This document shows, piece by piece, positions 25,222-32,931 of a stretch of 64,000 nt of DNA. Below the pieces are notes generated by a model. It was not told the origin of the DNA. It saw only the letters and a program-made list of their open reading frames with translations, and made no database searches. The DNA comes from Microtetraspora glauca (GTDB taxonomy: Bacteria; Actinomycetota; Actinomycetes; Streptomycetales; Streptomycetaceae). The position numbers were made by a program, and so were the translations under genes. Position 1 is the first letter of the stretch, and the number at the start of each line of letters is the position of its first letter. The stretch is from positions 62,001-126,000 of the forward strand of contig JOFO01000016.1 in the NCBI GenBank assembly GCA_000721275.1. The letters are read 5' to 3'.

Positions 25222-25251
25222 GGAGGGGCCGGGCGTCTGCCCGGCCCCTCC
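25222..25251. terminator. Perfect stem-loop terminator between the kinase and afsS regions
   Basis: A 13-bp perfect stem (25222-25234 against 25239-25251) with a GTCT tetraloop. It lies downstream of afsS and upstream of the secreted-peptide gene on the minus strand. The rest of 25116-25420 shows no gene. Confidence 0.8.
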
Positions 25252-25420
25252 TGTCGGCGGCCCGATCGCGTTGCTCACGGTCCCTTCCGGACGGATCCCC
25301 CCTGGTTCCGTCCGGAGTCCCCCGGACCGTGCGCTCCCCCGTCGACCGGACCCCCTGCGGGTGGCACCGGCGGCTCCCCCGTAGGCGTCGCCGGTGCCGT
25401 CATCCCCGTGGGGAAGTGGC

Positions 25421-25615
25421 TTACTTGACCGGCTCCGTGGTCACGTGGAGGTTGTCGGTCGAGGCGGCGCCCTCGCCGAGGACCTTGTCCGCGATGGCGT
25501 CCGCCGGCTCCGAGGTGACGTGCAGGTTCTTGGTGCCGATCTGCTCGGTCTCGCCGCCGGTGACGTGCAGGTTCTCCGGCTTGACGGTCGGGTCGGTCGC
25601 TTCGATCTCGGCCAT
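25421..25615 (-). CDS. afsS: AfsS-like small regulator with three NLHVT repeats
   Basis: A 64-residue acidic protein directly downstream of afsR and in the same direction, the place of afsS, whose transcription is activated by AfsR and which raises antibiotic production in S. coelicolor. It contains three imperfect repeats, 'PENLHVTGGE', 'TKNLHVTSEP' and 'TDNLHVTTEP', spaced about 13 and 22 residues apart. Classical AfsS has three DNHMP-type repeats, so the repeat architecture is kept while the core sequence differs. Length also fits (63 in S. coelicolor). AGGAGGGG lies 6 nt before the ATG. Confidence 0.75.
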   Translation of the reverse strand: MAEIEATDPTVKPENLHVTGGETEQIGTKNLHVTSEPADAIADKVLGEGAASTDNLHVTTEPVK

Positions 25616-25795
25616 GGTGTTCCCCTCCTGGTGGATGGCTTGCGTGCGGTGCGGTGGGGAGCCCGTCCGGCTGTTCCCCCGTGGCCGGCCGGACGGGCTC
25701 CCAGGGCCGCTCACCCTAGTGCGTGGGTGTGACAGCCTCTGCGGCGACCCGTCTGCCCCCCGACGCGACGGATCGTTGAGGACAACTGTGGCCCG

Positions 25796-25817
25796 GGGCG
25801 ATAAACGAACGATGAAC
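25796..25817 (-). promoter_or_regulatory. Candidate AfsR/PhoP box: two 11-bp direct repeats
   Basis: Read on the minus strand, the units GTTCATCGTTC and GTTTATCGCCC abut each other just after the afsR stop and about 180 nt before the afsS start. Eleven-base direct repeats with a GTTCA-like core are the form of AfsR- and PhoP-bound sites at the afsS promoter of S. coelicolor. I could not place a convincing -10 at the expected distance. Confidence 0.45.
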
Positions 25818-25837
25818 GCCCGCCGGAAGGCCCGGTG

Positions 25838-28800
25838 TCAGGCCGCCGCCCGCTCGGCGAGCAGGCCCCTGACCTCGGCCGACTCCGGCGAGCCCAGCTC
25901 CTCGTAGATGTCGAGCGCCTCCTGCCAGCACACCCGGGCCCGCCCGGACTGGCCGAGGGCGTCGAGTGCCCGGCCGAGTACGGTCAGCACGTTTCCGCGC
26001 CGCCAGTCGCCGCCGATGCCCCGCAGCACGGACAGGGCCTTCTCGGCCCCGGCGGCCGCCGCGCCGTACCGGCGGGCGGCGATGTCGACCTCGGCGAGGC
26101 GGAAGAGGGTCATGCCCTCCCACAGCCGCTGCCGGCTCTCCATGAAGACGCCCAGCGCGTCCCGGAGTTGCCCGGCGGCAGCGTCGAGCTGCCCGTTCTC
26201 GGTGAGCGCGAGACCCAGCGCGTAGCGGCCGTTCGCCCCCTTGAGGGAATGCCCCATGTCGTCGTACATGGCCGCCCCCTGCTGAGCCATGCGGACGGCG
26301 TCCTCCCGTTGTCCGGCGGCCAGGCGGAGCCGGGACAGGTTGCAGAGGGCGGACGCCTCGCCCGCCCGGTCGCCGACGTTCCGGAAGTCCGCGATCGCCA
26401 GCGAGAAGTGGTGGTCGCCAGCCTGGTGCCGCCCCTGATAGAGCGCGACGGCGCCCCGCACGTTGTGCGCCCAGCACATGGGAAGGCGGTCGTCCACGGA
26501 CCCGGACAGCTCGGTCACCTCCGCGGCCTCCCGGTCCGCCTGGTCGAAGCGCCCCTGGTAGTGGTGGACGTACGCCAGCGTGTTGGCCGCCCGCCCCTCC
26601 GCCCGCGTGTCCCCCGCCCTCGCCGCCGCCTCCCGCAGCACCGTCGCCACCGCCTCGTACTCCTTGGAGTTGGCGCCGGACTCCGCGAGGTCCAGGGACG
26701 CCCACAGGAGGTCGACCGCGCGGCGGAGGGTCGTGGGGGCGGCGGCGGACTGGCGGACGCAGGCGAGGAGGCAGTGGGACTCGGCGTACAGCCAGTCCTG
26801 GGCGTCGTGGCGGTCGGTGAAGGCCAGGCCCTCGTACTCGGTGGGTTCGAGGTGGTCGACCAGGCGGTCGCCGGGGCGCTCGATGGCGTACACCCGGGCC
26901 GCCGTCGACAGGTAGAAGTCGAGCAGCCGCGACAGGGCCGCCGCCTTCTCCGTCGGCGGGTGCTCGTCGCGGTCGGCGCACGCGCGCGCGTACAGCCGGA
27001 CCAGGTCGTGGTAGCGGTAGCGGCCGGGAGCCGCCGACTCCAGGAGGGACGTGTCGACCAGCGCCTCCAGCAGGTCCTCGGCGTCCCACAGGGGAAGGTC
27101 CAGGACCGCCGCCGCGGCGGCGAGCGAGATGTCGGGGCCGTCCGCGAGGCCCAGCAGACGGAAGGCGCGCGCCTGGGCCGGCTCCAGCTGGCCGTAGCCG
27201 AGCTCGAAGGTGGCCTTGACCGCGAGGTCGCCGGCCTGGAGCTCGTCGAGACGGCGGCGCTCGTCCGCCAGCTTGGCGGCGAGGACCGACACCGTCCAGG
27301 TGCGGCGGGCCGCCAGGCGCGACGCGGCGATGCGGATCGCGAGCGGCAGGAAGCCGCAGGCCGCGACCACGTCCAGCGCGGCCTCCCGCTCCGCCCGCAC
27401 CCGCTCCTCGCCGACGATCCGGGTGAAGAGCTGGAGCGCCTCCTCGGGGGACATCACGTCGAGGTCCACGAGGTGCGCGCCCGCCAGGTCGACCATGCGG
27501 ATGCGGCTGGTGACGAGCGCGGCGCAGCCGGCCGTGCCGGGGAGGAGCGGGCGGATCTGGGCGGCGTCCCGGGCGTTGTCGAGGAGGATCAGGACCCGGC
27601 GGCCGTCGAGGGTCGAGCGGTAGAGGGCCGCCCGGTCCTCCAGGGAGTCGGGGATGGCGGAGTCCGGGGTGCCGAGGGCCCGCAGGAAGGAGCCGAGGAC
27701 CGTCTCCGGGGCGGCGGCGCGGGAGCCGGCGCCCTGGAGGTCGACGTACAGCTGCCCGTCGGGGAAGTGCGGCCGGGCCTCGTGGGCGACGTGCACGGCG
27801 AGCGTCGTCTTGCCGACGCCGCCGATGCCGGCGAGCGCCGAGACCGCCATGACGGAGCCCTCGGCGGTGGCGAGCCGCGCGCCGAGCTCCCGCACGAAGG
27901 CGGCCCGGCCGGTGAAGTCGGCGACGGTCGCGGGGAGCTGGGCGGGCCGGGCGACGGGCGCGGCGGCGGGTGTCTGCTCCTCGACGGGGCGGGCGAGTTC
28001 GGCGTCGCCCTGGAGGATGCGCTGCTGGAGCCGGGAGAGTTCGGGCGTCGGGTCGACGCCGAGTTCGTCGGCGAGGAGCCGGCGGGTGTCGGCGTACACG
28101 GCGAGCGCCTCCGCCTGCCGGCCGCTGCGGTAGAGCGCGAGCATCAGCAGTTCGCGGAGGCGTTCGCGGAGCGGGTGGGCGGCGGTGAGCGCGGTCAGTT
28201 CGGAGACGGCCTCGGCGTGCGCGCCGATCTCCAGGTCGATGTCGACGCGGGTCTCCAGGAGGGTGAGCCGCCACTCCTCCAGGCGGGTCCGCTGGGTGTC
28301 CGCGTACGGCCCGGGCACGGACGCCAGGACTTCGCCGTCCCACAGGTCCAGGGCCTCGGCGAGCCGGGCGCGGGCGGCGGTCCGGTCGCCGGCGGCGCGC
28401 AGCTTGTCGGCGTCGGCGGCCAGTTCGCGGGCCCGGGTGAGGTCGAGCGCGGTGGTGCGGAGCGCGTAGCCGCCGGACTCGCTGACCAGCACCTCGGCGC
28501 CGAGGACCTTGCGGAGCCGGGAGGCGTACGTGCGGAGCGCGGCGAGCGCCTGGGAGGGGGGTTCGCCGCCCCACAGCGCGTCGATGAGCTCGGCGGCGGT
28601 GGCGGTGCGGCCGCCGCGCAGGAGCAGGGCGGCGAGCAGGGCCCGCTGCTGCGGCGAGCCGGTGGCCAGCGGTTCCCCGTCCCGCCACGCCCGTACGGGC
28701 CCGAGCACGCCGAACCGCAGCCCGGTGCCGTCCTCGGGTGTGCCCGCCGCCGGCGTCGCCCCGGCCCGCGTCTCCGCGCCGGCCTCCGCCTCGGCCCGCG

Positions 28801-28924
28801 TCTCCGTACCGGCCCGCGTCTCCGCGCCGTTCCCGGCCCGTGGCCGGGGTACGCCGGACGCCGGCCCGGCGCCGTGTCCGCCGGGGCCCTGCGCCGGGAC
28901 GCGCGGCCCGTTCTCCTGCCCCAT
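25838..28924 (-). CDS. afsR: SARP-family global regulator AfsR
   Basis: A 1028-residue pleiotropic activator phosphorylated by AfsK. After a low-complexity Gly/Ala/Glu/Arg N-terminus (1-65), an OmpR-like winged helix (about 68-155, 'LRFGVLGPVRAWRDGEPL') and BTAD domain (162-300, 'ALDLWDGEVLASVPGPYADTQRTRLEEWRL') form the SARP module. A NOD/NB-ARC ATPase follows with Walker A 'GIGGVGKTTLA' and Walker B 'RVLILLDNARD', and the C-terminal third is made of TPR-like helices. Order and length match AfsR (about 993 residues). It is 10 kb from afsK here instead of almost adjacent. Confidence 0.92.
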   Translation of the reverse strand: MGQENGPRVPAQGPGGHGAGPASGVPRPRAGNGAETRAGTETRAEAEAGAETRAGATPAAGTPEDGTGLRFGVLGPVRAWRDGEPLATGSPQQRALLAALLLRGGRTATAAELIDALWGGEPPSQALAALRTYASRLRKVLGAEVLVSESGGYALRTTALDLTRARELAADADKLRAAGDRTAARARLAEALDLWDGEVLASVPGPYADTQRTRLEEWRLTLLETRVDIDLEIGAHAEAVSELTALTAAHPLRERLRELLMLALYRSGRQAEALAVYADTRRLLADELGVDPTPELSRLQQRILQGDAELARPVEEQTPAAAPVARPAQLPATVADFTGRAAFVRELGARLATAEGSVMAVSALAGIGGVGKTTLAVHVAHEARPHFPDGQLYVDLQGAGSRAAAPETVLGSFLRALGTPDSAIPDSLEDRAALYRSTLDGRRVLILLDNARDAAQIRPLLPGTAGCAALVTSRIRMVDLAGAHLVDLDVMSPEEALQLFTRIVGEERVRAEREAALDVVAACGFLPLAIRIAASRLAARRTWTVSVLAAKLADERRRLDELQAGDLAVKATFELGYGQLEPAQARAFRLLGLADGPDISLAAAAAVLDLPLWDAEDLLEALVDTSLLESAAPGRYRYHDLVRLYARACADRDEHPPTEKAAALSRLLDFYLSTAARVYAIERPGDRLVDHLEPTEYEGLAFTDRHDAQDWLYAESHCLLACVRQSAAAPTTLRRAVDLLWASLDLAESGANSKEYEAVATVLREAAARAGDTRAEGRAANTLAYVHHYQGRFDQADREAAEVTELSGSVDDRLPMCWAHNVRGAVALYQGRHQAGDHHFSLAIADFRNVGDRAGEASALCNLSRLRLAAGQREDAVRMAQQGAAMYDDMGHSLKGANGRYALGLALTENGQLDAAAGQLRDALGVFMESRQRLWEGMTLFRLAEVDIAARRYGAAAAGAEKALSVLRGIGGDWRRGNVLTVLGRALDALGQSGRARVCWQEALDIYEELGSPESAEVRGLLAERAAA

Positions 28925-29045
28925 GGCTCCCCCTGCCCCTACCGGTGGTATCGCCCCGGAACAGTCTGCCTTGTCCGGAGGGAGCGCGTCAGCATCGGGG
29001 CGACCGTCGTGAAGGAGCTGTGACGGGCGGCGGCCGTCACGATAG

Positions 29046-29060
29046 CTGACGGTTCGTCAG
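29046..29060. promoter_or_regulatory. Perfect CTGACG-type operator before the amidohydrolase
   Basis: CTGACGGTTCGTCAG matches the full consensus and ends 12 nt before the first possible start codon of the amidohydrolase. It would cover the promoter or transcription start. Confidence 0.75.
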
Positions 29061-29072
29061 ATCAGCGCTACC

Positions 29073-30308
29073 GTGAAGGACATGGAGACCCAGGAGACCT
29101 TCCCCAGGATCATCTCGGTGGACGACCACACCGTGGAGCCCGCGCACGTCTGGCGGGACCGGCTCCCGTCCCGGTACCGCGACACCGGCCCCCGGATCGT
29201 CCGGGCCCCGCTGAAGGAGATGACCTTCCTCGGCGGCAGGTTCGCGCCCGTCATGGGCGCGCAGGGCGACGACGGGCCGGTCGGCGACTGGTGGGTCTAC
29301 GAGGATCTGCACAGGCCCCTCACCCGGCTCGACACCGCCGTCGGCTACGACCGCGACGAGATACGCCTCGAAGTGATCACGTACGAGCAGATGCGGCCCG
29401 GTTCCTTCTCCGTGCCGGACCGGCTCGCCGACATGGACGTCAACCACGTCCAGTCCGCGCTCTGCTTCCCGACCTTCCCGCGCTTCTGCGGCCAGACCTT
29501 CACCGAGGCGGCCGACCGCGAGCTCGGACTGCTCTGCGTCCGCGCGTACAACGACTGGATGGTCGAGGAGTGGTGCGGTCCCGAGGCGCGGGGCCGGCTG
29601 ATCCCGCTGACCCTCGTCCCGCTGTGGGACCCGGAGCTGGCCGCCGCCGAGGTGCGGCGGAACGCGGCCCGGGGCGTGCGGGCGGTCGCCTTCTCCGAGA
29701 TCCCGCCGCACCTGGGGCTGCCGTCGGTCCACACCGACCACTGGGACCCGTTCCTGCGGGCCTGCGACGAGACCGGCACGGTCGTCGCGATGCACATCGG
29801 CTCGTCCAGCCGGATGCCGTCGACCTCCGCGGACGCCCCGCCCGCGGTCGGCTCCACGATCACCTTCGCCAACTGCTGCTTCTCGATGGTCGACTGGCTG
29901 ATGAGCGGCAAGTTCGAGCGCTTCCCGAACCTGCGGATCATGTACGCCGAGGGCCAGATCGGGTGGATCCCGTACATCCTGGAGCGGGCGGACGTGGTCT
30001 GGGAGGAGAACCGCGCCTGGGGCGGGGTCGCCGACAAGGTCACCCGGCCGCCGTCGGAGCTGTTCGCCGGGCACGTCTTCGGCTGCTTCTTCGACGACGC
30101 CTTCGGGCTGCGCAACCTCGACGCGATCGGCGCGGGGAACGTCCTGTACGAGACGGACTACCCGCACTCCGACTCCACCTGGCCGAAGTCCCGGGAGGTC
30201 GGCGAGGCGCAGATGGGCCACCTGCCGCCGGACGTCGTCGAGCGGATCGTCCGCGGCAACGCCATCGACCTGCTGGGGCTGACGCCGGAGGGCCTCTGGA
30301 GGCCGTGA
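29073..30308 (+). CDS. Amidohydrolase-family (TIM-barrel, PF04909-type) hydrolase or decarboxylase
   Basis: A 411-residue metal-dependent hydrolase of the amidohydrolase-2 group. N-terminal 'IISVDDHTVEPAHVW' is the family's metal-binding start, 'MHIGSSS' and 'NAYAEGQIGWIPYILERAD'-like strands follow, and 'YETDYPHSDSTWPKS' carries the conserved Asp near the C-terminus. Members hydrolyse or decarboxylate cyclic and aromatic acids. GTG at 29073 and ATG at 29082 are both possible starts; neither has a strong ribosome site, and a near-leaderless message is plausible given the operator position. It belongs to the CTGACG regulon. Confidence 0.82.
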   Translation: MKDMETQETFPRIISVDDHTVEPAHVWRDRLPSRYRDTGPRIVRAPLKEMTFLGGRFAPVMGAQGDDGPVGDWWVYEDLHRPLTRLDTAVGYDRDEIRLEVITYEQMRPGSFSVPDRLADMDVNHVQSALCFPTFPRFCGQTFTEAADRELGLLCVRAYNDWMVEEWCGPEARGRLIPLTLVPLWDPELAAAEVRRNAARGVRAVAFSEIPPHLGLPSVHTDHWDPFLRACDETGTVVAMHIGSSSRMPSTSADAPPAVGSTITFANCCFSMVDWLMSGKFERFPNLRIMYAEGQIGWIPYILERADVVWEENRAWGGVADKVTRPPSELFAGHVFGCFFDDAFGLRNLDAIGAGNVLYETDYPHSDSTWPKSREVGEAQMGHLPPDVVERIVRGNAIDLLGLTPEGLWRP

Positions 30309-30361
30309 CGCGCGGGGGCGGGGCCGCACGTCACGCGCGGAGCGGCGGGCGCCGTCCCGGC

Positions 30362-30775
30362 CTATGCCCGGGCGTCCCGGACGTTGTGCTCGCTCAGGTC
30401 GGGCGCATGCCGGGCGACGGTCCGGTAGTCGTCATCGTCGTGGAGGACGGTCAGTCCGTGGTGAGCGGCGGTGGCCGCGATGATCAGGTCGACGGCCGAG
30501 GCGCTCCGGTGCTCGCCGGCTTTCGCCATCCGGCGCTGTACGGAGTCGATCCAGCGGCCGGCGTTCTTGGGCACCGCGACATCGGGGTAGAGCTCGGTGA
30601 ACATCTCGGCGATCTCGTCGTACTCGCGGCCGTTCCGGGCGCTGTGCAGGAATGCGGCGCGCTGGGGATAGCACGACGCGATCGACTCGGCGTCGATGGC
30701 GTCGTACCAGGCCGACTGGAGTGCGGGGTCACCGAGCAGCCGGACGAGTCCGGACGTGTCGAGAAGGTAGATCAC
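30362..30775 (-). CDS. vapC: VapC-type PIN-domain toxin, possibly inactive
   Basis: A 137-residue PIN-domain ribonuclease-like protein. Acidic residues Asp6 ('YLLDTSGLV'), Asp96 ('SAVDLIIAATA') and the 'HDDDDY' cluster (112-117) are in place. The second acidic position, normally a Glu in the 'xxxE(F/L)L' helix, reads 'QRAAFLHSAR' here (Ala41), which could have arisen by one base change. The GTG start overlaps the vapB stop (GTGA). With a missing metal ligand, RNase activity is doubtful. Confidence 0.85.
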   Translation of the reverse strand: MIYLLDTSGLVRLLGDPALQSAWYDAIDAESIASCYPQRAAFLHSARNGREYDEIAEMFTELYPDVAVPKNAGRWIDSVQRRMAKAGEHRSASAVDLIIAATAAHHGLTVLHDDDDYRTVARHAPDLSEHNVRDARA

Positions 30776-30993
30776 CCTGCGTCCTTCTCGGCCCGGTGCC
30801 GCCGCTCGGCGTCCTCGACCGCCCCCCAGTGGCGCGCCCGCTCGAAGTGGCGACCGATGCGTGCCGCGCGCTCCTGGCGGTCGGCGTAGAACCGAAGGGC
30901 CAGGTTGACGGCCTCCTTCTTGGTCCGCGCCTTGGACAGGGCCATGGCCCGCTCCAGCGCGTCCTCGTCTATGTCGATCTGGGTCACAGCCAT
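30772..30993 (-). CDS. vapB: VapB-type antitoxin
   Basis: A 73-residue protein starting MAVTQIDIDEDALERAM. The N-terminal ribbon-helix-helix ('TQIDIDEDALERAMALSKARTKKEAVNLALRFYAD') binds DNA, and the Arg-rich C-terminal part ('RIGRHFERARHWGAVEDAERR') would fold into the VapC active site. The ATG at 30993 starts the conserved part. It is co-translated with vapC and autoregulation is likely through the palindrome at 31020-31035. Confidence 0.85.
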   Translation of the reverse strand: MAVTQIDIDEDALERAMALSKARTKKEAVNLALRFYADRQERAARIGRHFERARHWGAVEDAERRHRAEKDAG

Positions 30994-31019
30994 GCCGGGC
31001 CCTCCGCTCTGTGGGTCAT

Positions 31020-31035
31020 GTACATAGAACTGTAC
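31020..31035. promoter_or_regulatory. Candidate VapB operator
   Basis: GTACA-N6-TGTAC is a perfect inverted repeat about 27 nt upstream of vapB, in an AT-richer stretch (TACATAGAACTGTAC) suited to a promoter. Confidence 0.5.
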
Positions 31036-31079
31036 TCCTTCCACATGTCGCCTGCGCGGCGATGCGACGGACCCCTTGT

Positions 31080-31135
31080 CTGATGACCCGTCAGGCGCCA
31101 GCATGGCCCCGGCACCGTAACTGACGATGCGTCAG
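31080..31135. promoter_or_regulatory. Two CTGACG-type operators before the LLM/SDR operon
   Basis: CTGATGACCCGTCAG (31080-31094, one mismatch) and perfect CTGACGATGCGTCAG (31121-31135). The second ends 15 nt before the LLM start codon and abuts its ribosome site. Confidence 0.75.
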
Positions 31136-31150
31136 AAGGAGGGGGTCCCC

Positions 31151-32068
31151 ATGGTGGTCTACGGGATGCAGCTGCCCGTCCAGTCGCAGTCCGCGCTCTA
31201 CGCCGAGCCGTGGGAGGCCGCCGCCGGCCCCGCCGACCTGCTGGCCGTGGCCCGGGCGGCCGACGCGCACGGCTTCGCGTACGTCGCCTGCTGCGACCAC
31301 GTGGCCGTCCCGCGCCGGCTCGCCGCCGGGATGGGCACCGTCTGGTACGACCCCGTCGCCACCCTCTCCTTCCTGGCCGCCGCCACCGAGCGGGTCCGGC
31401 TGCTGTCGCACGTCGCCGTCGTCGGGCTGCGGCACCCGCTGGTCACCGCCAAGGCGTACGCGACCGTCGACCACCTCTCCGGCGGCCGGCTGGTCCTCGG
31501 GGTGGGTGCGGGGCACGTGCGGGAGGAGTTCGACGCGGTCGGGGCGGACTTCGCGAGGCGCGGCGCGGTCCTCGACGAGACGATCGACGCGCTGCGGGCG
31601 GCGCTCGGCCCGGAGGAGTACCCGGAGCACCTGGGGGAGCGGTTCGCCTTCAAGGACCTCGGGCAGCGGCCCCGGCCCGGGCAGGAGCGGGTCCCCGTCT
31701 GGGTGGGCGGCTCGTCGCCTGCGGCGGTGCGGCGGGCCGCGCTGAAGGGCGACGGCTGGCTGCCGCAGGGCGACCCGCGGGACGTGCTGGCGCGCCGGAT
31801 CGAGCGGATCCGGCGGCTGCGCGAGGAGGCCGGGCTCACCGGGCCCTTCACGTGCGGGGCGATCGCCGAGCCGCTGTACGTGGGCGCCCCCGGCTGGGAC
31901 GTCGGGCGCCGCACGCTGGCCGGTCCGCCGGAGGAGCTGGCGGCCTCGCTCCGGGAGTACGGGGCGATGGGCGTCGGCCAGGTCCAGGTGCGGTTCCGCA
32001 GCCGGAGCCGTACCGAACTCGTCGACCAGATGGCGGCCTTCGCCGAGGGGGTCGCCCCGCACCTGTAG
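31151..32068 (+). CDS. LLM-class F420-dependent oxidoreductase
   Basis: A 305-residue luciferase-like TIM-barrel protein. Typical features are 'GFAYVACCDHVAVP', '[48 protein letters not shown]' and 'VPVWVGGSSPAAVRRAALKGDGWLPQG', in line with F420-dependent members. ATG at 31151 has AAGGAGGGGG upstream. The SDR gene follows 11 nt downstream. Likely role: hydride transfer from F420H2, or oxidation of an alcohol, in the regulon's pathway. Confidence 0.85.
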   Translation: MVVYGMQLPVQSQSALYAEPWEAAAGPADLLAVARAADAHGFAYVACCDHVAVPRRLAAGMGTVWYDPVATLSFLAAATERVRLLSHVAVVGLRHPLVTAKAYATVDHLSGGRLVLGVGAGHVREEFDAVGADFARRGAVLDETIDALRAALGPEEYPEHLGERFAFKDLGQRPRPGQERVPVWVGGSSPAAVRRAALKGDGWLPQGDPRDVLARRIERIRRLREEAGLTGPFTCGAIAEPLYVGAPGWDVGRRTLAGPPEELAASLREYGAMGVGQVQVRFRSRSRTELVDQMAAFAEGVAPHL

Positions 32069-32079
32069 GGAGTGGGCGC

Positions 32080-32841
32080 ATGGGCAAGCTGGACGGGCGG
32101 GTCGCGATCGTCACGGGGGCCGCGCGCGGGCAGGGCGCGCAGGAGGCGCGGCTGTTCGCCGCCGAGGGGGCGAGGGTCGTCCTGGCCGACGTGCTCGACG
32201 GCCCGGGGGAGGCCCTGGCGAAGGAGCTGGGGGAGGAGCGGGCCGCGTACGTCCACCTGGACGTGACCCGCGAGGAGGAGTGGACGGCGGCCGTGGCGGC
32301 GGCGAAGGAACGGTTCGGGCGGATCGACGCCCTGGTCAACAACGCCGGCGTGCTCCGCTTCAACGACCTGCTCGCCACCCCGCTGGAGGAGTTCCAGGCG
32401 GTCGTCTCGGTCAACCAGACCGGCTGCTTCCTGGGCATCCGGACGGTGGCCCCGGAGATCGCGGCGGCCGGCGGCGGCACGATCGTCAACACCGCCTCGT
32501 ACACGGGCCTGACCGGGATGGCCGGGGTCGGCGCCTACGCGGCCTCCAAGCACGCCGTGCTCGGCCTGACCCGGGTGGCGGCGCTGGAGCTGGCCCCGCG
32601 GGGCATCCGGGTCAACGCGGTCTGCCCCGGCGCGATCGACACCGCGATGAGCAACCCGGAGGGCGTCGACCCGGCCGCCACCGGCGAGCTGTACCGCAGG
32701 CTGGTGCCGCTCGGCCGGATCGGCCGCCCGGAGGAGGTGGCGGCCCTCGCCCTCTTCCTGACCTCGGACGACTCCTCGTACGTGACCGGCCAGCCGTTCG
32801 TGATCGACGGCGGCTGGCTGGCCGGCGTCTCCCTGTTCTGA
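32080..32841 (+). CDS. Short-chain dehydrogenase/reductase
   Basis: A 253-residue classical SDR. 'TGAARGQGA' (12-20) is the dinucleotide-binding loop, 'NNAG' (87-90) stabilises the fold, and Ser140 with 'YAASK' (Tyr153, Lys157) forms the catalytic triad. '[13 protein letters not shown]' and '[13 protein letters not shown]' close the domain. Asp37 at the end of the second strand favours NAD over NADP. It is translationally close to the upstream LLM gene and so belongs to the same CTGACG-controlled operon. Confidence 0.9.
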   Translation: MGKLDGRVAIVTGAARGQGAQEARLFAAEGARVVLADVLDGPGEALAKELGEERAAYVHLDVTREEEWTAAVAAAKERFGRIDALVNNAGVLRFNDLLATPLEEFQAVVSVNQTGCFLGIRTVAPEIAAAGGGTIVNTASYTGLTGMAGVGAYAASKHAVLGLTRVAALELAPRGIRVNAVCPGAIDTAMSNPEGVDPAATGELYRRLVPLGRIGRPEEVAALALFLTSDDSSYVTGQPFVIDGGWLAGVSLF

Positions 32842-32847
32842 GCGTAT

Positions 32848-32907
32848 CTGACGAGCCGTCAGGTATTGACACCGTGCGGCGCGTCCAAGAATCTGACGGA
32901 ACGTCAG
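32848..32907. promoter_or_regulatory. Two perfect CTGACG-type operators before the second LLM gene
   Basis: CTGACGAGCCGTCAG (32848-32862) begins 7 nt after the SDR stop and CTGACGGAACGTCAG (32893-32907) lies 24 nt before the next start. TTGACA-like TATTGACACC between them (32864-32873) may be part of the -35. Confidence 0.75.
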
Positions 32908-32931
32908 AAACTCACGAGGAAGGTGACTTCC

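Noticed and set aside
29021..29040. TGACGGGCGGCGGCCGTCAC as an eleventh regulon operator
   Set aside because: The arms are separated by 8 bp or more instead of 3, so the geometry does not fit the other sites.
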